Of a DNA stretch of 23,652 bases, positions 7,903 to 14,881 are shown one piece after another. The first letter of the stretch is position 1; every line of letters starts with the position of its first letter. The notes below the pieces were generated by a model. It worked only from the letters and a program-made list of their open reading frames with translations. It did not search any database and was not told where the DNA came from. The DNA is from a virus. A program made the position numbers and the translations under genes. Where the stretch lies: the IMG/VR virus record IMGVR_UViG_3300025301_000119, positions 1 to 23,652 of that record. One strand, written 5' to 3'.

Positions 7903-8325
7903 TTAACCTTCTGTTTTCTCATCAAACTGACCCGGATTCGTTAAATCTTCAAGTTCTTTAAAAACAGTTGCCGTACCACGATTAACAAGTTTTTCTACTA
8001 ATCCTGGCTTACGCAACGACAACATATCAAGATCATGCCGTGCAAATTTCTCGCGTAATTCATCGATCTTTTCAGTTGCCTCATTATTAGAAACAGTCAA
8101 CAATTCAATACGTGCATCGGATGTCTTTTTATTTTCAATCGCTTTCTCAATTTGCTTATTCTGAGTATCAATTGCATTCTCAAGACGTAACTGATTATCC
8201 ATTGATGTCTGCAACTGCATTGCTATAGCCATTTTCTCCGCTTCTGACTTGTCATAGTAGAGTTTAAAAGCTCCCGACAACATCACTAAAGCAATTCCTA
8301 GCACAATAGATAATTTAAACCCCAT
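7903..8325 (-). CDS. Inner-membrane spanin (i-spanin, Rz-like)
   Basis: The 140-residue protein has one N-terminal membrane segment at residues about 4-22 (LSIVLGIALVMLSGAFKLYY). It is followed by a long predicted coiled coil from about 28 to 95 that is rich in Gln, Asn, Glu and Lys. This is the standard i-spanin plan: an inner-membrane anchor with a periplasmic coiled coil. The next gene encodes an outer-membrane lipoprotein and the one after it a lysozyme, which fits a separated-pair spanin system that fuses the membranes at the final step of lysis. Sequence identity to lambda Rz is not evident, so the call rests on topology and context. Confidence 0.78.
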   Translation of the reverse strand: MGFKLSIVLGIALVMLSGAFKLYYDKSEAEKMAIAMQLQTSMDNQLRLENAIDTQNKQIEKAIENKKTSDARIELLTVSNNEATEKIDELREKFARHDLDMLSLRKPGLVEKLVNRGTATVFKELEDLTNPGQFDEKTEG

Positions 8326-8337
8326 TAACTCATTTCC

Positions 8338-8559
8338 CTATGTATTCTTATCGCCATCAATTACCCATGCCTCATCTTCTGGGGTATCGGGATCATCGCC
8401 AAGATAACGCCCCTTGCTATCCCTGGCTCTGTAACGATCACTCTCCTTATTTTCAACATCCACTACCTTCAATGGAGGCTGTTCTGTTGTTTTCTTTTCT
8501 TTCTCAGTCGTACCAAAAAATTTACTCAGGCTGAGTCTAAGTTTTTCAAAAAAATCCAT
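8338..8559 (-). CDS. Small charged lysis-cassette protein, unknown function (73 aa)
   Basis: The ATG lies 3 nt after the stop of the 57-residue membrane protein. The N-terminal 20 residues (MDFFEKLRLSLSKFFG) could form an amphipathic helix. The centre is highly charged, and the C-terminus carries RYRARDSKGRYLGDDPDTPEDEAW. I recognise that pattern as recurring in small proteins of aquatic phages near lysis genes, but no function is known to me. Possible roles are lysis control or membrane association; neither is demonstrated. Confidence 0.7.
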   Translation of the reverse strand: MDFFEKLRLSLSKFFGTTEKEKKTTEQPPLKVVDVENKESDRYRARDSKGRYLGDDPDTPEDEAWVIDGDKNT

Positions 8560-8562
8560 GAC

Positions 8563-8736
8563 TTAATTACTCTTTTGCTTGGCCTTACCAATGTTCAAAG
8601 CCAAAACATCAACCAGCTTATACAATTTCCCAATCCATACATCGTCTTTAGGTGTTGGAGTTACAGCAGCAATAAAGCTAGCGCAACATACAATCCCTGT
8701 AACAACTGATACTAATGTAATTATGAAATCAAACAT
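8563..8736 (-). CDS. Small membrane protein, holin candidate (57 aa)
   Basis: A short frame runs from the ATG at 8736 to the TAA at 8563, preceded by GAGGT with good spacing. It encodes one N-terminal hydrophobic segment at residues about 4-24 (IITLVSVVTGIVCCASFIAA), then TPTPKDDVW and a basic tail ending KAKQKSN. The TPTPKDD...KLYKLVDVLALNIGKAK pattern recurs in small phage membrane proteins. Its place at the head of a cassette with spanins and lysozyme makes it the best holin candidate here. With a single membrane segment it would be a class III-like or pinholin-like holin. No holin family is matched with certainty. Confidence 0.72.
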   Translation of the reverse strand: MFDFIITLVSVVTGIVCCASFIAAVTPTPKDDVWIGKLYKLVDVLALNIGKAKQKSN

Positions 8737-8746
8737 TGTTCACCTC

Positions 8747-9436
8747 TTAATTAACAACTTTTTTGTCGATATCTTGAACATTCCAAACATTTAGATTAGC
8801 CGCCACAGTGCGACGCTCACCATCTCCTTCAAATGGATATACAGAATGCTGAAGCCATGACGGAAACATAAGAAACTTTCCAACTTCAGGCTTAATCACA
8901 AAGCTCTGAGGAGGCCGTAATCTCTCAACATCAATTACAGAATTAATTCCATAATTAAATGCCAAGCAACCATCGGCATTTCCACTAGCGTTATACAGAG
9001 AATACTCCGGGCTTCCTGCTGTAGGCTGATCTAATATCTGCTGAGGCACTTTCGTCCATGCAGTACATGAAACGCCCATCAGTGTTTTAGTGCCATGATC
9101 ATGGATGGGATTATAATCACGTTCATAAGAATGTACTGACCATAATTCATCGATCTCGATTTGACGCTCACCACTCAGTGGATTATCAGTAATTTGACTA
9201 AAATGCTTCACATAATCCGCTGCTAAAACTCCGGTCATTTCACAAAAAGCAGCCAGTCTTGAATCCTTATGATCCATCGTCAACTGCTGCCCATGACCAA
9301 TTTGACCCACCAATGTACCAGCGTGGGAAACACGATCATCCTTCTCCATTAACTCATCTAAATACGCATTGAGTCCTTGCACCATATCTTCTGGCATCCA
9401 TGTTTCTAAAAGAAACACCGATGGAACCGTGTGCAT
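8747..9436 (-). CDS. 2OG-Fe(II) oxygenase
   Basis: I prefer the ATG at 9436 (229 aa) because it follows AGGA with 7-nt spacing. A GTG seven codons upstream at 9457 overlaps the preceding stop but has no visible ribosome site. Numbered from the ATG, the active-site features are NPIHDHGTKTLMGVS with H112 and H114, then a C-terminal FPSWLQHSVYPF with H197, followed by R208/R209 and ANLNV. This matches the putative 2OG-Fe(II) oxygenase family PF13759, whose metal ligands and 2-oxoglutarate-binding arginine fall in these motifs. Such genes are common in aquatic phages; the substrate is unknown. Its position between the fibre genes and lysis hints at modification of a virion protein or host metabolism, which is inference. 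Confidence 0.85.
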   Translation of the reverse strand: MHTVPSVFLLETWMPEDMVQGLNAYLDELMEKDDRVSHAGTLVGQIGHGQQLTMDHKDSRLAAFCEMTGVLAADYVKHFSQITDNPLSGERQIEIDELWSVHSYERDYNPIHDHGTKTLMGVSCTAWTKVPQQILDQPTAGSPEYSLYNASGNADGCLAFNYGINSVIDVERLRPPQSFVIKPEVGKFLMFPSWLQHSVYPFEGDGERRTVAANLNVWNVQDIDKKVVN

Positions 9437-9453
9437 TTTGTATTCCTGTTTTA

Positions 9454-9771
9454 TCACGAAGGCACTGCAAAAGCTTTATCAGGAACTGGCTGCACTACAG
9501 GACTGGTAATCACTGAAGCTACTTGGCTCGCAAATATAACGTCCCAATGTGAAACAGGACAGAGAGCGACTAAATTTGCATTACTAAATGTACCTTTGGC
9601 AGCTTTGCTAAAATCTCCATCATCTGCAACTGCTATATGAGTAAAAATACTTGTGTAGTAAGTAGAATCACCTTCGCTATCATTCTCATACTTCATTTCA
9701 ATTTCCCATTTCTCCACTCTGTTAGATTTAACATAAGGAATCGTTTTTACTAACGCTTTTGTGACAGCCAT
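9454..9771 (-). CDS. Conserved small protein downstream of tail fibre, unknown function (105 aa)
   Basis: The ATG directly abuts the TAG of the tail fibre gene with no spacer, which suggests coupled translation. The protein starts MAVTKALVKTIPYVKSNRVEKWEIEMKY-like and has a central acidic YENDSEGDSTYYTS segment followed by DGDFSKAAKGTFSNANLVAL. No membrane segment or known domain is recognised. Its position immediately after a fibre gene would suit a fibre accessory or assembly chaperone, but S74-type fibres carry their own chaperone, so that is only a guess. Confidence 0.68.
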   Translation of the reverse strand: MAVTKALVKTIPYVKSNRVEKWEIEMKYENDSEGDSTYYTSIFTHIAVADDGDFSKAAKGTFSNANLVALCPVSHWDVIFASQVASVITSPVVQPVPDKAFAVPS

Positions 9772-12645
9772 CTACTTATCCTCATTTCCACATTTGTTAT
9801 GCGATTTACTTTCTAATTCTTTAACTTTTTCTGAAAGTTCTTGGATTGCTTTCACTAAGATAGGTACAAACTTACTATACTGTAAACCGTACTGTTTGCC
9901 GTCTTCTGTAAGATGCGTAGTAAGATTTGTTTTATCAGAAATGACATATCCTGCCTCTTTCTCTAAAGCCTCAACCGCTTGAGCTTTAAAGCCCACGTCT
10001 AACCAATCTTCTTTATGAGTGCCGTCGTGCGTGATTGCATCTAAATCATCGCCCTTTTCAGCGTACTTAGAACGCTTATCCCACTTATATGTAACAGGCT
10101 CAAGAGCTTTTACAAAGTCTAAACCGAGATTTAAGGCTGTAAAATCTGTCTTGTCTCGTTCATCAGAAGCGACTGTCCAGTCAACCTGGATATGAGCATT
10201 GGCGATATTTTCATCACCAAGACAAATTTGATTGTCTCCTGTAGTAACAGCACCACCTGGAGAGTTTGCAATTCCTGCATCTCTTCCCAAACAAAGATTA
10301 TTATCGCCTGAACTAATCACATTACCAGCAGAAATCCCTACACCCGTATTAAATATTCCAGCGACAACACCATTAAGTGCGCCCTGACCGACAGCCGTGT
10401 TTGAGCCTCCGGTGGCATTTTGCAGTGCATCAGCACCGATAGCAGTAGAAGAATTAGCATCAACCATCGCAACTAGCGCACCAGAACCTACAGCCGTATT
10501 ACTTGCTCCATCTACATTTACTCCTAGTGCATTGTCACCAAAAGCAGTGTTGTTGCTCGCTGTCGTATTAGCATCGAGAGCATTTGCGCCCACAGCTACG
10601 TTATTCGTTCCAGTTGTATTGGCAGCAAGCGCACTTACTCCTACCGCTACATTATTGGCTGCTGTCGTATTCGCGGTCAGGGCTGCATAACCAACAGCAG
10701 TATTGCCGCCACCAGTACAAGCCTCTAAAGAAGATTGTCCGACAGCGGTGTTACTATTTACATCTACAGACACAACAAGAGCATTATAGCCAACAGCAAC
10801 ATTCCCTGTTCCGGTCGTGTTTGCACCGAGAGCTGCATAACCTACAGCAACATTATTGCTAGCGGTGCTATTGACGTCTAAAGCTAGGTAGCCAACAGCC
10901 GTATTGCTATCACCAGTATTTGCTGCTAATGCGCCTTTACCAAGAGCCGTATTATTTGATCCCGTACTAACAGTGCTAAGAGTATCAACGCCCATTGCGA
11001 CGTTGTAATTACCTGTGGTAATTGATGTTCCTGCAGAACTTCCAATAACAGTATTTTGTGCGCCCGTAGAATTTGCCAACAAAGCAGCAGAGCCAACCGC
11101 CGTGTTATAACTTGCTGTTGTCGTTGCCCCACCAGCATTGTCACCTATAAAAGTGTTATCAGCTCCAGTGGTGACTGCATCTCCTGCCGCGTTTCCAACC
11201 AACGTATTATCAGTCCCTGTGCTGACCGCAACTCCGGATTGATAACCGACTGCTGTATTATTGTTGCCCGTAGCAACTTTTAATGCTTCAAATCCAACTG
11301 CTGTTCCTGTCGTTCCGGTGGACATAGTAAGTAAAGCACTTGCTCCAACGGCAGTATGACCTGACGCAGTAGTTACTGCCCCGCCCGAATTAAGCCCAAC
11401 GAAAGTGTTATTCGATCCGGTTGTTACTGCATCGCCAGAAGTGGCTCCAAGCAAAGTATTTCCAGCACCCGTGCTGACAGCCAAACCTGCACGATAACCA
11501 ACTCCACTATTATTATTTCCAGTTGCAGCTTTAAGTGCTTCAAATCCAACTGCTGTCCCATTCGTTCCTGTGGTAATAGTTTGTAAAGCAGCAGAACCTA
11601 CTGCTGTATGACTTGATGCAGTGGTTATTGCCCCGCCAGCGTTATCTCCGATTAAAGTATTGCTGGCACCAGTCGTTACAGCATCTCCGGCTTCGTTTCC
11701 TATTATCGTATTCTCTGTCCCTGTGCTAACGGCCACACCTGACTGATAACCGAGTGCTGTGTTGTTATTGCCTGTCGCTACCTTAAGTGATTCAAATCCA
11801 ACCGCTGTTCCTGACGTACCGGTACTTATAGTAAGCAGGGCACTCGACCCAACTGCGGTATGTCCTGAAGCCGTAGAAACCGCTCCTCCAGCATTGTCTC
11901 CGACAAAGGTATTATCAGCACCAGTCGTGACTGCATCGCCTGCTGCATAACCGATAGCTGTGTTATCTGTTCCGGTCGAATTGGCTTTAAGAGTATCAGT
12001 TCCGACTGCCGTATTATCAGCAGCGGTCGTCGCTACAAGTAAAGCCGCAGAGCCTATCGCAACACTATTGCTGCCAGTTGTTAATGCACCTGCTGCATTG
12101 TCTCCGACAGCCGTGTTGTCTGATCCAGAAGTGACTGCATCAAGCGATGCCTCACCTATGGCTACATTATCTGTTCCAGTGGTTATGGCTGTTCCTAAGT
12201 TACCAGAACCAAGTCCTACATTGCCTGTCCCACCAGTTAAATCTAATACATCAGTAACTGCTGCACCTGCACCTGCACCATCAGCAACAATCATCTTAAT
12301 GCCACCATTAGGAATGACGACATTTGCACCTGTGCCTTGAGATATAGATACAGCATACCCTGCTGAATTTTGGATGATCCAAGTCTTGTTAACTGTGTTT
12401 GGAGCAAGCGTTACGGTATTAAGGGCAGTAGTGCTTCCCGTTAGAGTCATTACCATCGCTCTGGCAGCATCTGATGCACCATCAGCCATCGTAATCGTAT
12501 GTGTGGTTCCCGTGATGCCTTCTGAACCACTACCAAAGGCTTCGCCTATCAATTCTAAGTTGGTATTGGTGCTAGTGCCCCAGGTTCCTGACTCATCGCC
12601 AGTTGCGATTTCTTTCAGTCTTAAATCATTTACATATGTCGCCAT
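9772..12645 (-). CDS. Tail fibre/spike with YadA-head-type repeats and S74 intramolecular chaperone
   Basis: The 957-residue protein has three parts. Residues 1 to about 140 form an N-terminal virion-attachment type region (MATYVNDLRLKEIATGDESG, GTSTNTNLELIGEAF). Residues about 142-800 are roughly 14-residue repeats of the NNTAVGxxAL type found in trimeric adhesin heads, predicted to form a trimeric beta-roll shaft. The C-terminal 131 residues are a peptidase S74 domain: S827-D-E-R-D-K832 supplies the expected Ser and Lys spaced by five. It is followed by LEPVTYKWD, GFKAQAVEAL and a terminal coiled coil (SKFVPILVKAIQELSEKVKEL). Self-cleavage before S827 would release the chaperone after trimer folding. 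This is likely the host-recognition fibre. The gene starts one base after the preceding stop. Confidence 0.9.
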   Translation of the reverse strand: MATYVNDLRLKEIATGDESGTWGTSTNTNLELIGEAFGSGSEGITGTTHTITMADGASDAARAMVMTLTGSTTALNTVTLAPNTVNKTWIIQNSAGYAVSISQGTGANVVIPNGGIKMIVADGAGAGAAVTDVLDLTGGTGNVGLGSGNLGTAITTGTDNVAIGEASLDAVTSGSDNTAVGDNAAGALTTGSNSVAIGSAALLVATTAADNTAVGTDTLKANSTGTDNTAIGYAAGDAVTTGADNTFVGDNAGGAVSTASGHTAVGSSALLTISTGTSGTAVGFESLKVATGNNNTALGYQSGVAVSTGTENTIIGNEAGDAVTTGASNTLIGDNAGGAITTASSHTAVGSAALQTITTGTNGTAVGFEALKAATGNNNSGVGYRAGLAVSTGAGNTLLGATSGDAVTTGSNNTFVGLNSGGAVTTASGHTAVGASALLTMSTGTTGTAVGFEALKVATGNNNTAVGYQSGVAVSTGTDNTLVGNAAGDAVTTGADNTFIGDNAGGATTTASYNTAVGSAALLANSTGAQNTVIGSSAGTSITTGNYNVAMGVDTLSTVSTGSNNTALGKGALAANTGDSNTAVGYLALDVNSTASNNVAVGYAALGANTTGTGNVAVGYNALVVSVDVNSNTAVGQSSLEACTGGGNTAVGYAALTANTTAANNVAVGVSALAANTTGTNNVAVGANALDANTTASNNTAFGDNALGVNVDGASNTAVGSGALVAMVDANSSTAIGADALQNATGGSNTAVGQGALNGVVAGIFNTGVGISAGNVISSGDNNLCLGRDAGIANSPGGAVTTGDNQICLGDENIANAHIQVDWTVASDERDKTDFTALNLGLDFVKALEPVTYKWDKRSKYAEKGDDLDAITHDGTHKEDWLDVGFKAQAVEALEKEAGYVISDKTNLTTHLTEDGKQYGLQYSKFVPILVKAIQELSEKVKELESKSHNKCGNEDK
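11113..11868 (-). repeat. Three tandem 252-bp super-repeats in the tail fibre gene
   Basis: In transcription order, copies run 11868-11617, 11616-11365 and 11364-11113. Each encodes 84 residues, that is six 14-residue head repeats. They begin at SGHTAVG, SSHTAVG and SGHTAVG respectively and correspond to residues 260-511. The block looks like recent duplication on top of the older short repeats, so fibre length may vary among relatives. Confidence 0.85.
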
Positions 12646-12646
12646 T

Positions 12647-13411
12647 TTAAGCTACCTTTTTCCATTCAGGAGTCTGGTCACTATCTACCGAACTCCAACT
12701 TGGTGTTTGTGTTGTTGATACCGATGACCAAGAAGGGTCTTGAGTGGTTGAAACAGCAGACCAACTTGGTGTCTGGCTGCTGCTGACAGCACTCCAATTC
12801 GGGGTCTGATCCGTATCCACAAGTCCCCATACCAAAACTTGCGTGATTGCACCGGTTCCTGCCAGACCTTCGAGCGTAACACCTGAAGCACCTGTAACCG
12901 TAACCGACCCAACCTGTCCTGTAGCCACTCCCAGATCAGTGAGACTAATAATATTGTTGGTAACCAGCGAGAGGCTACCCAGCGCCGAAGTCCCTGCCAC
13001 GCCTGTCGGATAGACATTCGCATCACCGGTAACCGTTTCATCGCCCAACCCAACCGTAGATGCCGTACCGCTGACGCCAGTAATGGCATAGCCCGCTGCC
13101 AGTAACGTGCCAACAGCAGCGGTACCAGCAAGGCCAGTGACCGCAACATTGGCTGCAGCAGCGATACTGACTGAGCCAACCGCGCCCGTACCTGCCAACC
13201 CCGTAACCGCAACATTGGCAACACCCGTGGCAACCACCGTACCGACAGCGCCGGTACCTGCAAGGCCCGTGACAGCGACATTCGCCGCAGAACTGACACT
13301 AACCGAGCCAAGCGCCGACGTACCGGCAAGACCGGTAAGATCGACAGAAATAGGCTCACCCCATGTGCCCGATCCCCATGTGCTACGACCCCAACCATTG
13401 ATGTTTGCCAC
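12647..13411 (-). CDS. Repeat-rich virion protein (254 aa, GTG start)
   Basis: The likely start is a GTG at 13411; the upstream ribosome site is weak. The N-terminus has an INGWGRSTWGSGTWGEP motif seen in phage structural proteins. Residues 26-113 contain four 22-residue repeats with GLAGTxAxG and ANVAVT, and a looser set follows to about 190. Residues 200-252 hold five 11-residue repeats with the core QTPxW or QDPxW. The protein is probably an elongated beta-rich virion component. It sits directly upstream of the tail fibre gene, with a one-base gap, so a role in fibre attachment is plausible. The region is more GC-rich than its neighbours. Confidence 0.75.
   Translation of the reverse strand: MANINGWGRSTWGSGTWGEPISVDLTGLAGTSALGSVSVSSAANVAVTGLAGTGAVGTVVATGVANVAVTGLAGTGAVGSVSIAAAANVAVTGLAGTAAVGTLLAAGYAITGVSGTASTVGLGDETVTGDANVYPTGVAGTSALGSLSLVTNNIISLTDLGVATGQVGSVTVTGASGVTLEGLAGTGAITQVLVWGLVDTDQTPNWSAVSSSQTPSWSAVSTTQDPSWSSVSTTQTPSWSSVDSDQTPEWKKVA
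12656..12814 (-). repeat. 33-bp repeats encoding QTPxW units
   Basis: Five approximately 33-bp units encode 11-residue repeats with the core Gln-Thr/Asp-Pro-x-Trp-x-x-Val at residues 200-252 of the 254-residue virion protein. The regular Trp spacing suggests a folded or binding repeat, not random low complexity. Confidence 0.8.
13073..13336 (-). repeat. 66-bp tandem repeats encoding GLAGT units
   Basis: Four 66-bp units encode 22-residue repeats with GLAGT at residues 27, 49, 71 and 93 of the 254-residue virion protein. The DNA of the units is diverged but phased exactly. A sample 60-base stretch at 13201-13260 is about 63 percent GC. Confidence 0.8.
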
Positions 13412-13421
13412 ATTGCTCTCA

Positions 13422-13853
13422 CTACGCTATGCGAATAACCGCATTACTGGCGTCCGCTGTTGGAAACGTAATCGTGAAACTTCCAGCAGTAGATGTCTTA
13501 TCACCGCCAAAATCGAACACCGCCACCGCCGGATCACCGGATGCTGAGTCGTTAAAAATCATGCAGCCTCGCGCCGTGATCGTGCAAGTACCGAAAGTTA
13601 AATCAGCGAAATCCGTGAACGCAGTGGTTCCAGATGTTGACGGATCAATCCGCGTCAATGAATTTCCTTTCGCTGTATAATTTGTTCCACTTGCTTCTTG
13701 ATTCGTAGAATATGCAGTTGTAGCAGCCGACATAGTGGCTGAACTGGTATATAACGCCAGCCGAAAGGTATTACCTCCCGAAAGCAAAAAATTGTGTTTT
13801 GCCTCCATCAGTTCTTTCTTGAAGCTGGTACACATTGCTTGGGTGATTGCCAT
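13422..13853 (-). CDS. Small virion structural protein (143 aa)
   Basis: The ATG directly follows the stop of the upstream gene, with an AGGAG site inside that gene's 3' end. The N-terminus MAITQAMCTSFKKELMEAKHNF and the following FRLALYTSSATMSAATTAYS pattern match a virion protein family widespread in aquatic phages. The remainder is beta-rich and ends VFDFGGDKTSTAGSFTITFP. It would be a beta-sandwich structural protein of the neck or tail. The exact location in the virion is unknown. Confidence 0.72.
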   Translation of the reverse strand: MAITQAMCTSFKKELMEAKHNFLLSGGNTFRLALYTSSATMSAATTAYSTNQEASGTNYTAKGNSLTRIDPSTSGTTAFTDFADLTFGTCTITARGCMIFNDSASGDPAVAVFDFGGDKTSTAGSFTITFPTADASNAVIRIA

Positions 13854-14144
13854 TTAAAGTCTCCTAATAATTTCGGCCATATCACTGTGACCTTTTTGTT
13901 CCAAAATATTGCCTACCGTACAGATATGGCTTGCAATCGCTTTGTGCATGTAATCAGCCAATACCGCTTCTACCTGTTGCTTAAACACATGCGCCTGCTG
14001 TTTAATAGGTTCGGGAGCCGTGTTACTGATACCCACAATTCTATTGGCCGCCATCTGTGCCCATTCTTCCGGAGTGTGCCCCCGATAATGGGTCGTTTCA
14101 ACGCCCAAATTACCTACCGATGTATCCAATTCTACTTGCAGCAT
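13854..14144 (-). CDS. Small helical conserved phage protein (96 aa)
   Basis: The ATG at 14144 overlaps the preceding stop by one base (TGATG). A TTG one codon earlier is possible but less likely. The recognisable core is RGHTPEEWAQMAANRIVGIS followed by helical segments (PIKQQAHVFKQQVEAVLADYM) and a C-terminal DMAEIIRRL. I recall similar proteins in aquatic tailed phages but no function. It is co-translated with the Rossmann-like enzyme gene upstream and a virion protein gene downstream, which suggests a morphogenesis role. Confidence 0.68.
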   Translation of the reverse strand: MLQVELDTSVGNLGVETTHYRGHTPEEWAQMAANRIVGISNTAPEPIKQQAHVFKQQVEAVLADYMHKAIASHICTVGNILEQKGHSDMAEIIRRL

Positions 14145-14881
14145 CAATAACTCGCTGGCTCAACAGCCTGTAATCCAGACCCTTTAACAAGCCGTATATT
14201 ATCCTGGCGACCAGAATATCCTTTCACCGGCTCATCCATCTCAACTTCCGAATACTTAGTTAATTTCAAATCTCCGTCCTCATCCAAATACACCACCGGT
14301 GGATTCTCCAACCGATGATATCCATATAGTTTCTGATTTTCTGGAATATTGGTATCTAGTAGTGAAGACCGTGGTGCAATAGACACCTCCATTCCAGCAG
14401 TAATACAGCGAGACAACCAGAATTCACAACAGGCACGACCTAATTCGCCAAAATAAACATTGGTTGTATAACTGAAATCCGCACCGAACAAACTGAGTTT
14501 CTTCACTTTCATCCACAAAGCATAAGCAATCGCATAAGAAATGGTATTGTTGAAATAACCACACCCCAGTTCCTGCACAATCTTCTCTAGCGGATATAGT
14601 TCTATTGACGGCACCCGTTTATCATATTCACACGAATACACCGGACAGGTCAGTTTAGGTAAGGTCTTACGCATCACTTCTGTCTGTGCTCCGGCATGTT
14701 TAGTCTCGAAAAACCGTGAAGCGGGGTCCATCATAAATACGCGGTCGGCATCAACCACCGCACACATTGAATTCACCGCCCATACTTCGTCATATTCCAC
14801 ACTGTGCGTTAGCGACAAGTGGTAATCCAACTGGCTTTGTCCCAGTCCAAGCAATGCTACATGATTAAGTTTCTTAGTCAT
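14144..14881 (-). CDS. Rossmann-like protein, possibly DUF115/GT42-type enzyme (245 aa)
   Basis: I choose the ATG at 14881, which overlaps the previous stop by one base (TGATG); a GTG one codon earlier is also open. The N-terminus HVALLGLGQSQLDY (8-20) resembles a nucleotide-binding strand-loop. It is followed by DEVWAVNSMC (31-40) and DRVFMMDP (46-53). Later, NNTISYAIAYALWMKVKKLSLFGADFSY (split motif, 111-138) follows a pattern I associate with DUF115/MptE-like and sialyltransferase-related proteins, in which an Asn/Ser motif precedes a hydrophobic helix and a Gly-x-Asp loop. APRSSLLD lies at 169-176. It would be an enzyme acting on a nucleotide or nucleotide sugar. The remote family assignment is tentative and the substrate is unknown. 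It sits inside the connector gene cluster. Confidence 0.6.
   Translation of the reverse strand: MTKKLNHVALLGLGQSQLDYHLSLTHSVEYDEVWAVNSMCAVVDADRVFMMDPASRFFETKHAGAQTEVMRKTLPKLTCPVYSCEYDKRVPSIELYPLEKIVQELGCGYFNNTISYAIAYALWMKVKKLSLFGADFSYTTNVYFGELGRACCEFWLSRCITAGMEVSIAPRSSLLDTNIPENQKLYGYHRLENPPVVYLDEDGDLKLTKYSEVEMDEPVKGYSGRQDNIRLVKGSGLQAVEPASY

Noticed and set aside
11113-11868. Regular repeats that might be read as a CRISPR array
   Set aside because: The repeats are contiguous, in phase with codons, without unique spacers, and encode a clear fibre shaft. No cas gene is present.
11960-12340. Plus-strand frames opposite the fibre repeats (also near 10397-10690 and 11759-11950)
   Set aside because: They are antisense of the repeated Ala/Thr/Val/Gly codons of the fibre shaft. 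All recognised genes are on the minus strand.
12685-13422. A 245-residue minus-strand frame overlapping the repeat-rich virion gene
   Set aside because: It is a shadow frame kept open by the repetitive GC-rich DNA. The competing frame has the INGWGRSTWG motif and phased GLAGT/QTPxW repeats, and ends one base before the fibre start.
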